From contig JARLJB010000216.1 in the NCBI GenBank assembly GCA_031291415.1, forward strand, positions 1-39,811: a stretch of DNA of 39,811 bases. The letters are read 5' to 3'. The DNA comes from Telmatospirillum sp. (GTDB taxonomy: Bacteria; Pseudomonadota; Alphaproteobacteria; Rhodospirillales; Magnetospirillaceae). Position 1 is the first letter of the stretch, and each line of letters opens with the position of its first letter. The translations under genes and the position numbers were made by a program. Of this stretch, positions 6,649 through 14,296 are shown piece by piece. Under the pieces are notes generated by a model. The model was given only the letters and a program-made list of their open reading frames with translations. It made no database searches and had not been told where the DNA came from.

Positions 6649-8735
6649 GGCGCAGCATAGATGCGAATGCCACGGTCGAGAAACCGCTCACGGTCGGCGA
6701 CAGGCGTCCAGCCAAGATCCTTTTTTGCGTCGTCGCAATCAAGTTTCGCTTCCAACCCACGCGACAGGAAATCCCTACGGCTGGGGACGGGGACTTTGCG
6801 GCCGCCAACCCGTTTCACCACCCATTTGCCCACCTCCATCAGCCATAAGGCGGTCGTGCTGTTGGGATGAAAATGCAGCGGCCGGTCAAGGGCCTTGGCC
6901 AACTCCTCGATGTATTCGCGTGCGGTCAACCGGACATCGCCAACAAGATTGTAGGCGTGACCGAGCGCAGATGGAGCGGCGCAGGTTCGAGCGATGGCGT
7001 CGGCGACATCTTCGACCAGCACGAAGGGCAGGGGGTTCCGTCCGCGGTTCCAACCGACGCAATATTGGTCGTTGTTGAAAAAACCGACGCCCGAGTGACA
7101 CGCGATGCCGTTTTCGCCGACCACCAGTCCTGGACGCAGAATGCAGACGGGCAATCCTTCGGTATCGCGCAGTTTAAACAGCATGAGATCGCACTCGGCT
7201 TTGGCTCGCGCGTAGTCGGCTCGTTCTTCCGCCTGCGGATCAGGGGGAGTGGCTCCAGTCACCGGTTTGTCCTGTGGGCCGAGATAAAGTCCCGCTATGG
7301 AGCCGATATGGATCAGGCGATCAATTTTCTTGGCCAGACAACACCGCGCGACGGCTTCGGCGCTGCCAACCATGGCGGCGCGGATCTCCTCGAAGGTTTT
7401 GCCACCGCCTCCGTGTGCAAGATTGACAACCACGCGGGCATTGCCGATGGCCCGATCGACATCCGCCGGATTGCGGACGTCGCCGCGCACCAGGACGACG
7501 TGATCATCGTGGTAGATCTCGGCGAGATTTCTGGTATTGCGCGCCAATACGCCGACGCGGTGTCCGTCGGCCAGCAGCCGCCTGACGACGTGACAACCGA
7601 TGAATCCGGTGCCGCCCAGCACGGCGATGTCGTAGTCTCCCGACGTGTGGACGTCAGTCGGCGCGACTGGCGCGGTGAAAGCTGCTTTTGCCGCTTGTTC
7701 ACAAACGGTGACCAGATGCGCTCCAAACGCGCCGTCCAGCTCCGGCGTCCGTTTGTCGTCCAGCGCCTTATGGAAGGCGCCGACGCTGCCCCGGATGCTT
7801 TGGAAAAAGCTGTCGGTCCGCGGTTTCAGTTTTGCCGTCGACAAAATATAGTCGGCGGCGTTGCCGAAGCTGTCGCGCAGAATTCCACCAGCCGTCCTGG
7901 AGCCCGACAGAAAGCCGTCGAAGAACTCCAGCCACAATGTCCGCTGGTAGGTGAAGAATCGGTTGTTGAGGATGTCGGCGACCAGCACGCCATCATCGCA
8001 GATGACCGCGACCTGCCAGAAGGGAAAGCTTTGACCAAGCGCGATCCGTAGTTCGGCCGGGACGTGTTGGCATTTCAGCATCAGGCCGATGTTGCCGTAG
8101 AAAGGCACGCCGGGAGAAATTTCGACCGGGTCGGCGGCCATGGCCATGGTTTCCTGCACGGGGCCGGCGATCGAGACAATTTGCGACAGCGGATGAACCG
8201 CCTGTTCAAGCAGGATATTGCCGGGTCGAACAAACATCCAGTGGCCGAATTGCCGTGCCGCCATTTGGCGCAGGGGCACATTGTAAAGGCAGTTGACCAA
8301 CCGGGGCTTCCCCAGGCGCCTTTCCGCAACGGCCTGGCGCAATCGGGCGAAGGCCGGGTGATGGACGAAATTCTGATTGACGCCAAGAACGGTGCCGCCG
8401 TCGCGAGCCGCCGTTATCAAGGTGGCGCATTCATCACCGCTGGCGGCCAGGGGTTTTTCCAGCAGGACCGGAATACCGCTTTTGAGAAACGGCAGAGCCG
8501 TGGCGCAGTGCAGATTGGGCGGCGTAAGGACATGAACGCAGTCGATCTCGCCCGAGGCGATGGCCTCTTCGCCGGTGGCGAAAACGTGAGGAATATCGTA
8601 CTGCCGGGCAAGGGTCCTGGCGGCCGATTCGTTGAGATCGACGACCGCGTTGATGGTTACTCCGGCGGTGACACGAAGGGATTCGGCGTGCACTTGAGAA
8701 ATATAACCAGCACCGAGCAGACACACTTTCCGCAT
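6645..8735 (-). CDS. fused Gfo/Idh/MocA oxidoreductase - NAD-dependent epimerase/dehydratase (SDR)
   Basis: A 696-residue protein made of two complete NAD(P)-binding enzymes. Residues 1-345 form a Gfo/Idh/MocA oxidoreductase: LLGAGYISQVHAE is the dinucleotide fingerprint, LLEKPLA carries Lys94 of the EKP motif, and LLEQAVHPL (His181) is the active-site helix. After a short TAPVAPTDVHTSG linker, residues 368-696 form an extended SDR: VLGGTGFIGCHV (GGTGFIG 374-380), RGDV at 417-420, HIGSIAG with Ser479, and Tyr508/Lys512 of YxxxK. Together they look suited to consecutive redox or epimerisation steps on one nucleotide sugar. The actual sugar is unknown. TTAGGAG lies just before ATG 8735. It is coupled to the downstream glycosyltransferase by an ATGA overlap and separated from the upstream operon by 112 nt. 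Confidence 0.82.
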   Translation of the reverse strand: MRKVCLLGAGYISQVHAESLRVTAGVTINAVVDLNESAARTLARQYDIPHVFATGEEAIASGEIDCVHVLTPPNLHCATALPFLKSGIPVLLEKPLAASGDECATLITAARDGGTVLGVNQNFVHHPAFARLRQAVAERRLGKPRLVNCLYNVPLRQMAARQFGHWMFVRPGNILLEQAVHPLSQIVSIAGPVQETMAMAADPVEISPGVPFYGNIGLMLKCQHVPAELRIALGQSFPFWQVAVICDDGVLVADILNNRFFTYQRTLWLEFFDGFLSGSRTAGGILRDSFGNAADYILSTAKLKPRTDSFFQSIRGSVGAFHKALDDKRTPELDGAFGAHLVTVCEQAAKAAFTAPVAPTDVHTSGDYDIAVLGGTGFIGCHVVRRLLADGHRVGVLARNTRNLAEIYHDDHVVLVRGDVRNPADVDRAIGNARVVVNLAHGGGGKTFEEIRAAMVGSAEAVARCCLAKKIDRLIHIGSIAGLYLGPQDKPVTGATPPDPQAEERADYARAKAECDLMLFKLRDTEGLPVCILRPGLVVGENGIACHSGVGFFNNDQYCVGWNRGRNPLPFVLVEDVADAIARTCAAPSALGHAYNLVGDVRLTAREYIEELAKALDRPLHFHPNSTTALWLMEVGKWVVKRVGGRKVPVPSRRDFLSRGLEAKLDCDDAKKDLGWTPVADRERFLDRGIRIYAAP

Positions 8736-8800
8736 AATTTCTCCTAACCCCTTCGATGGCTTAACGCCGTACGCTAGATCTATATTTAAAGAGTGACGCC

Positions 8801-8816
8801 ACGTCTATCGTGCCAA
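8801..8816 (-). promoter_or_regulatory. candidate sigma-54-like -24 element upstream of the fused oxidoreductase
   Basis: On the minus strand TTGGCACGATAGACGT reads into the 112-nt gap before the fusion gene. The -24 half TTGGCACGAT is identical to that of the PEP-CTERM gene promoter at 26730-26746, but the -12 position is GT instead of GC, so activity is doubtful. The gap otherwise holds TATAGA at 8777-8782 (a weak -10) and a good ribosome site. Confidence 0.25.
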
Positions 8817-8847
8817 TGGTTGTCCGGAAAGAAGGGCGCCGATTTTC

Positions 8848-10113
8848 TCACCTGCGGGATTGGAATGCTGCACCGTCAATGGTCTCGATGGTTGGGAGAT
8901 GATCGTTTCGATCGGCAACAATTCGATTGAAGAGTGCCAACTGCCCTTCGGTGGTGGCATCCCAACTGAACTGTTCGGCGTAGCTGCGGGTCGTCGAGCG
9001 GTCGGGCAAGGCGGCGAACAGTGCCCGTACGCCGTTGGCGATTCCGTCCGCCGAACGATCTTCTACCAAAACGCCGGCTTCACCGTCGCCAACGACCTCT
9101 CGCGTGCCCCAGACATCGGAGGCGACGACGGGCGTGCCGCAAGCCATGGACTCCAACAACACATTGGCCCAGCCTTCGCGGCTCGATGCCAGCACCAAAG
9201 CGTCGGCAGCCGAGTAGATGTCGGGCAGCACCTCGTGAGGAATTTCGCCAAGGAAACGAACGCGGTCGCCGACGCCGGCCTTCATCGCGCGACTTTCCAG
9301 GTCCTGCCGGTCCGGGCCGCCACCGGCAATCAGCAGGGTAAAGTCGGGCAGTTGTCGCAGGGCGTCGATGATCAGATGGTGGCCTTTGCGTTCGATCAGA
9401 TGCCCGACAGACGCCAGAATCCGTCCCGACAGGCCCAGCCGCGCACGGACTTCTTCACGGTCACGCGGACAAAATGAGACCAGGTCGACGCCGTTACGCA
9501 GGACGCGAACCTTGTCCGGCGAAACGTCAAGGTCGAGGAGAGCATCGCGCAAGGCGTCACAGACGGTGACCAAGCCATCGGCCCGACCGGCAGCCCAGCG
9601 AATCTGAGCCTTCGGCAGGGCAAATTGCGGAATCAGGTTGATATCGGTGCCTCTGGCCGTGATGACCAGCGGCTTTCCGAGGTCACGGGCGATCAGGGCG
9701 GCGGCGACGCCATCGGGATAGAAATAGTGCGCATCGATGAGGTCGAAATCGGCATCGGCCTGTAATTTCCGTACGAGTCCGCGGGTCCAGAAATACATCA
9801 AAAGAGGCCCCAAGGTCATGCCGACCTTGGGGATAACCGGAAAACGGGGGTGCCAGACTTTGATGCCGTGGCGTTCCTCGAAAGAGGGCGCGCCAGCAAA
9901 TCGTGCCCAAGCGCCGAACCGTGGATTGGCTGAGGGAAACCATGGAACCGGTGCGACCACACGTGCCGCCACTTGGCCGCTGGCGACCAGGTGGCGGAGA
10001 CGATTCTCGACGAACACGCCGTTAAGCGGCTGCGCGGCGTTAGGAAAGAGGCTCGAAAAGGTCAAAACCCGCAAAGGGCGCTCCAAGGTGGAACTGATCG
10101 CAGCAAGCCCCAT
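8848..10113 (-). CDS. glycosyltransferase family 4 (TuaC-like)
   Basis: A GT4 glycosyltransferase of 421 residues. The N-terminal domain contains FSSLFPNAAQPLNGVFVENR, the opening usual in TuaC-like EPS glycosyltransferases, then IDAHYFYPDGVAAAL and TARGTDINLI. The C-terminal domain has LRNGVDLVSFCP, ILASVGHLIERKGHHLIIDA, VRFLGEIPHEVLPDIYSAAD and an intact EX7E motif in SSREGWANVLLESMACGTPV. It is the last gene of the sugar transferase-prsK-prsR-prsT run, beginning two bases after the prsT stop, so it should be co-transcribed. Its placement behind prsT suggests it belongs to the PEP-CTERM-linked EPS rather than to lipopolysaccharide. The donor sugar is unknown. Confidence 0.83.
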   Translation of the reverse strand: MGLAAISSTLERPLRVLTFSSLFPNAAQPLNGVFVENRLRHLVASGQVAARVVAPVPWFPSANPRFGAWARFAGAPSFEERHGIKVWHPRFPVIPKVGMTLGPLLMYFWTRGLVRKLQADADFDLIDAHYFYPDGVAAALIARDLGKPLVITARGTDINLIPQFALPKAQIRWAAGRADGLVTVCDALRDALLDLDVSPDKVRVLRNGVDLVSFCPRDREEVRARLGLSGRILASVGHLIERKGHHLIIDALRQLPDFTLLIAGGGPDRQDLESRAMKAGVGDRVRFLGEIPHEVLPDIYSAADALVLASSREGWANVLLESMACGTPVVASDVWGTREVVGDGEAGVLVEDRSADGIANGVRALFAALPDRSTTRSYAEQFSWDATTEGQLALFNRIVADRNDHLPTIETIDGAAFQSRR

Positions 10114-10115
10114 GA

Positions 10116-12905
10116 TCAGCTTCCGCCCAGTTCCGTATAGAGCTTGTGTGCATCGTCATCGCCGTCGAAGGTCGTTTTGGCGTCGACCAGTCCTTTGAGG
10201 ATGCTGCGGGCTTCCGTCGGATTCTTGGCGTCAACCAAAACCCTGGCCATGTGATAGGCCACCTGCGGATCGCGGGAATTGGCCTGGTAGGCGCGGCGAA
10301 TCAGGTCTCCTCCCTGCCGCTGATCCCCCCCTTGATAGAGGATGAAGCCGTAGGTGTCCATGATGGCCGGCGCATTGGGTGCCATGGAATAGGCGCGTTT
10401 GGCGACGTCTTTGGCCCGCGGGTCCTTCTGGTGGCCGTAGGTCCAGGCGAGATTGTTGAGAACGGCGGCGTTGCGCGGAAGAGCCTTCAGCACCGTTTCG
10501 TAATGCGCCGCTGCGTCAACATAGTTACCGCGCGCCAATTGGTGATCGGCCAGGACAAGCCTGGACTCGGCATCGTTCGGATTTTTCTGCAGCCATTGGC
10601 CGAGGAAAGCGTCAGCACCGTCATTGTCGCCCTTTTGAACGAGGACCCTGAAGACGCGATTGGCCGCTACGGTGGTCGGTTTCTGTTCGAAGGACTTGCG
10701 GAAATAGGCTTCCGCCTCCGGCAGTTTTCCGACCGAGAGAAGAAGGTCGCCCGGCAAGGCGACCGCGCCCGGATCGTCGGGGTTCTTGAGTTTGGCTTTC
10801 TCGGCGATGGTCATCGCGGCGTCCAGGCCATTCAATTTCTGCTCGAGGATTACGCGGTTGAACCAGGCCGACATATATTTTTGATCGGCCGAAATCGCAC
10901 GGTCAAAGGCGACTTTTGCCTGATCGGTCTTTCCTGCCGCTGTCAGGATTTGTCCATACCGTTCGTGAATCGGCGCCGAATCCGGGAAATTCCCCTGCAG
11001 TTTTTGGTAAAGAGCGATGGCGTCGTCGATTTTTCCCACGGAAAAAAGGGTCCGCGCCGCGATGTCGACGGCTGTCGGGTCATCGGGGCGGCTGCGGGCG
11101 AGATCGCTGGCGGCAAGAGCCGCCTTGTCCTGATTCTTTTGGTTCAATTGGACTTGGATCAAGCGAACTCGTGGGTCCATCTCATTCGGATGGGCTCTGA
11201 TCGCGTCCTCGAGAAATGGGATGGCCGCCGCCGGTTGGTTGGCCCGTTCTTCTATCTGTTCGCGGGCAAGAAGCGCCCGCAGGTCGGCGGGATCGTGTTT
11301 TAAGATGGCGTCGAGCATGGCGCGGGCGTGATCGAAATTGCCGGCTTGCATGTCCAGTTCGGCAAGATAGACGGCTGCCGGAACATAGTTGGCATTCTTG
11401 GCGAGGGCGCTTTCGAAGTCGGCGCGCGCTCCTTGCTCGTCGCCCTTGGCCAACCGTGCCGATCCGCGGATCGTCATCGGCAATGAGGGGTCTGGCTGAG
11501 ACCCGATCATGTCCGTTGCGGTTGCGATCGCCCGATCGTAGTCGCCATTGCCGATATAGGTCGCGACCAGCGCCAAATCGATCTGCAGGTTCTTCGGATC
11601 GCTTTTGACCAGCGCTTCCAGTTCGCGAATACCGTCATCCCGGGTGGAATTGTCACGGGTATGGCTGATCGCCAGGCGGGCCCGAGCCATGGGATCGGTC
11701 GGATGCGCCTTGACGGCGGCGTTCAGCAGATCGTTCGCCTCGGTAACCTGACCTTCGGCCAAATATGCCGATCCTAAAAGATCAAGCGCTTCGGCGTCAT
11801 CGCTCAACCGGTCGCGCATGGGGGCCAGGATGGTAATGACCTTGCTGAAGGCGCGAAGACGGAAGTTGATGTTTGCCAGCAATTTCGCGCCGATGACGCT
11901 GTCGGGTTCGGCGGCATGGAATCGCGTTGCGTAATCGAGCGCTTCTTCCAGATTGTTGCTGCCGGAATGGATGAGCGCCAAAAGAAAGGTCCCTTGCGGA
12001 ATTTTCGCGATGGTGGCTTCCACGGGCCGGACCGTGTCCAGCGCCTCGGCGGTTTTCTGGGCGCGCACCAGCAGCATCGCCTTCAGGTAGAGCGCCATGA
12101 CCGACTTTGGGGCCAGCTCAAGCGCCTGATCGACTTGTGTCCGGGCTTCGGCATCCTGACCCTGGGCCATCAATGCCATGGCCAGGCTCTGATGGAGGCG
12201 GGGATCCCTGGGACTGACTTCGAGGGCGGCGCGGTAGCTTTTGATGGCTCCGTCCTGGTCACCGGCTTGGCGGCGGAGATCGCCCTTGAGGACCAGGGCT
12301 TCGGCGACTTTTGGATTGATGCCCAATATCCGGTCGACGATCTGTTCGGCGCCGGCACCATCGTTGCGTCTCGCCAGAACCAGGGCGCGGGTAACTTGCG
12401 TGGTGGCGCTATTCGGATTGGCGTCGAGCGCTGCCTGCGATTCTTTGTCCGCATTGTCAATGTCGCGCAAAGCGATATAGGCCCTGGCGCGGAGCGCCAA
12501 GACGTCTCCCTTGCAGACCTGATCGTCGGGGCAGGGCGGGATGGCGTTCAAGAGTTGCTGAAATTTGCCCTCGGCCAAGTAGGTACTGGCCAGCAAGGGG
12601 CTGGTTTTCGCAACGGGATAGCCATTTTCCCGCGCCTGGGAGATATCCTTTTCGGCGGCGACAAAATCACCGGTCCGGAACTCCAGGCGTCCCAGCTCGT
12701 AGCGGGCGTCGGGATTGGCGGGGTTTGACCTGACGGCCTTCTTCAACTGAATCAGCGCTGTTCGAAAATCGCCTTTTTCCAGCAAGGCGCGGCCTTCCGC
12801 AAGAAAACGGACATCTTCCGGGTCCTGGACGGCAAAGGCCGGCGACGCGGCCGCCGTTCCCAAAGCAACCAACGCGGCAGCCAGGTAGGGGCGATAGGAT
12901 CTCAT
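10116..12905 (-). CDS. prsT: PEP-CTERM system TPR-repeat protein PrsT
   Basis: A large exported repeat protein of 929 residues. After the signal peptide (residues 1-25, cut after PAFA) it consists almost wholly of tetratricopeptide repeats. Recurrent blocks such as GDFRTALIQLKKAVRSNPANP, DADARTQ-type helices and KDPRAKDVAKRAYSMAP repeat about every 34 residues, to roughly 25 helical pairs. Length, order (prsK-prsR-prsT) and PEP-CTERM context identify PrsT, an accessory protein of exosortase/EPS systems presumed to be a periplasmic scaffold. Family members are often described as lipoproteins. Here I see an AxA-type signal peptidase I site and no Cys near the cleavage point. The start overlaps the prsR stop (ATGA), so it is co-translated with prsR. 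Confidence 0.9.
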   Translation of the reverse strand: MRSYRPYLAAALVALGTAAASPAFAVQDPEDVRFLAEGRALLEKGDFRTALIQLKKAVRSNPANPDARYELGRLEFRTGDFVAAEKDISQARENGYPVAKTSPLLASTYLAEGKFQQLLNAIPPCPDDQVCKGDVLALRARAYIALRDIDNADKESQAALDANPNSATTQVTRALVLARRNDGAGAEQIVDRILGINPKVAEALVLKGDLRRQAGDQDGAIKSYRAALEVSPRDPRLHQSLAMALMAQGQDAEARTQVDQALELAPKSVMALYLKAMLLVRAQKTAEALDTVRPVEATIAKIPQGTFLLALIHSGSNNLEEALDYATRFHAAEPDSVIGAKLLANINFRLRAFSKVITILAPMRDRLSDDAEALDLLGSAYLAEGQVTEANDLLNAAVKAHPTDPMARARLAISHTRDNSTRDDGIRELEALVKSDPKNLQIDLALVATYIGNGDYDRAIATATDMIGSQPDPSLPMTIRGSARLAKGDEQGARADFESALAKNANYVPAAVYLAELDMQAGNFDHARAMLDAILKHDPADLRALLAREQIEERANQPAAAIPFLEDAIRAHPNEMDPRVRLIQVQLNQKNQDKAALAASDLARSRPDDPTAVDIAARTLFSVGKIDDAIALYQKLQGNFPDSAPIHERYGQILTAAGKTDQAKVAFDRAISADQKYMSAWFNRVILEQKLNGLDAAMTIAEKAKLKNPDDPGAVALPGDLLLSVGKLPEAEAYFRKSFEQKPTTVAANRVFRVLVQKGDNDGADAFLGQWLQKNPNDAESRLVLADHQLARGNYVDAAAHYETVLKALPRNAAVLNNLAWTYGHQKDPRAKDVAKRAYSMAPNAPAIMDTYGFILYQGGDQRQGGDLIRRAYQANSRDPQVAYHMARVLVDAKNPTEARSILKGLVDAKTTFDGDDDAHKLYTELGGS

Positions 12906-14296
12906 GACCGGTCCTTTCTTTTGATGTTCACGTTGGCAGTACGCATGAGTTCATAAAGCGTCGGGCGGGAGACGCCCAAAAGCTGCGCGGCATCCGACAC
13001 ATTGTTGTCGGTAAGCGCCAGGGCGCGGGTGACCGCTTCGCTTTCCGCCTGCAGACGAATCTGTCGTAAGGTTGGCATGGGGGCCGCTTCTGCCGGATTG
13101 TCCATGCCGAGATCGAGGTCGGCGGCGGTAATGCTTTTGCCATCGGCCATCAACATCGACCTCTTCACCCGGTTTTCCAGTTCTCGGACATTGCCTGGCC
13201 AAGGATAGGTTCCGATGGCGGCAAGGGCGTCGACCGTAAAGGCTTTGGGAGCCCGTTGGAAGTCCTTGGTATATTTTCCAAGGAAATACTTCGCCAGTAG
13301 AACCGCGTCGCCGGGGCGTTCCCGAAGGGGGGGGATGTGGATTGCGACTTCGTTAAGGCGATAGAACAGGTCCTCGCGGAACCCGCCTTCCTTCATCATT
13401 ACCTTGAGATCACAGTTGGTGGCCGACAAGACGCGGACATCCACCTCGATTTCCTTACGCCCGCCAATTCGTTCAATCGTCCGATTTTGCAGGAAGCGCA
13501 GCAGCTTGGCCTGCAGCGGCAAGGGCATGTCACCGATTTCGTCGAGGAACAATGTTCCGAGATGGGCCTGTTCAACTTTGCCGATGGTCTGTTTGACAGC
13601 CCCGGTGAAGGCGCCTTTTTCGTGACCGAACAGCTCGCTCTCCAACAGATTGTCGGGGATGGCTGCGCAGTTGATGGCGACGAAACTGCGGCCGGCGCGC
13701 GGGCTCAGATCGTGGATTGTCCGCGCCAGCACTTCCTTGCCGGTGCCGCTTTCGCCGGTGATCAGGAGGGCGATGTTGGCCGATGCGACCCGTTCGGCAG
13801 TGCGGCAGACCTGCAGCATCTGCGGAGAGGACGCCACCAAGCCGGCCAACGGAGAGACTTCGCTTTTGGCCAGCCGTTCGTTCTCCTCTTCGAGATCGTG
13901 CAGGTGGATCGCCCGGTTGACGATCATGCGAAGAACGTCCGGATCGACCGGCTTCGGGTAAAAATCATAAGCGCCAAGACCGACGGCCTGCAGGGCATTG
14001 GCCCGTTCCTCATTGCCGCTGGCGACGACGACCTTGGCCAGGCGATCCTGGCGGAGAAGACCTTCGAGAGTGGCCAACCCTTCAGAGGCGCCATTCGGGT
14101 CGGGAGGCAGGCCGAGATCGAGGATGACGACCGGGGGTCTTTCCTTGTCAAACAGGGTCAGAGCGGCCTGGCGTTCTTCGGCGACAAATACCTCGAACTC
14201 GCCCAGCGCCCATTTCATTTGCGTGCGTAGGCCGAGATCGTCTTCGACGATGAGAAGCTTTCGTTTTTCGTCGGGCATCTTTTTCTCGTCGGTCAT
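12902..14296 (-). CDS. prsR: PEP-CTERM system sigma-54-dependent response regulator PrsR
   Basis: An NtrC-class transcription activator of 464 residues. Receiver domain 10-125: acidic pair D19-D20, phosphoacceptor D60 in VILDLGLP, Lys in KPVDPD. AAA+ domain about 145-375: Walker A GESGTGKE 181-188, GAFTGA loop 228-233 that contacts sigma-54, Walker B LFLDE 249-253, and sensor region RPGDAVLLAKYFL. A Fis-type helix-turn-helix lies at about 425-460 (NNVSDAAQLLGVSRPTLYELM). It should be phosphorylated by PrsK, whose gene overlaps it by ATGA, and open RpoN promoters upstream of PEP-CTERM genes. A perfect -24/-12 site in front of the PEP-CTERM gene at 26030-26662 is the obvious target. RpoN itself is not encoded here. 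Confidence 0.93.
   Translation of the reverse strand: MTDEKKMPDEKRKLLIVEDDLGLRTQMKWALGEFEVFVAEERQAALTLFDKERPPVVILDLGLPPDPNGASEGLATLEGLLRQDRLAKVVVASGNEERANALQAVGLGAYDFYPKPVDPDVLRMIVNRAIHLHDLEEENERLAKSEVSPLAGLVASSPQMLQVCRTAERVASANIALLITGESGTGKEVLARTIHDLSPRAGRSFVAINCAAIPDNLLESELFGHEKGAFTGAVKQTIGKVEQAHLGTLFLDEIGDMPLPLQAKLLRFLQNRTIERIGGRKEIEVDVRVLSATNCDLKVMMKEGGFREDLFYRLNEVAIHIPPLRERPGDAVLLAKYFLGKYTKDFQRAPKAFTVDALAAIGTYPWPGNVRELENRVKRSMLMADGKSITAADLDLGMDNPAEAAPMPTLRQIRLQAESEAVTRALALTDNNVSDAAQLLGVSRPTLYELMRTANVNIKRKDRS

Noticed and set aside
6867-8051. 394-codon plus-strand frame inside the fused oxidoreductase gene
   Set aside because: The minus-strand protein has two full enzyme fingerprints; the plus frame resembles nothing.
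10146-11303. 385-codon plus-strand frame within prsT
   Set aside because: Antisense to a conserved TPR protein; its repeats only reflect the TPR periodicity.
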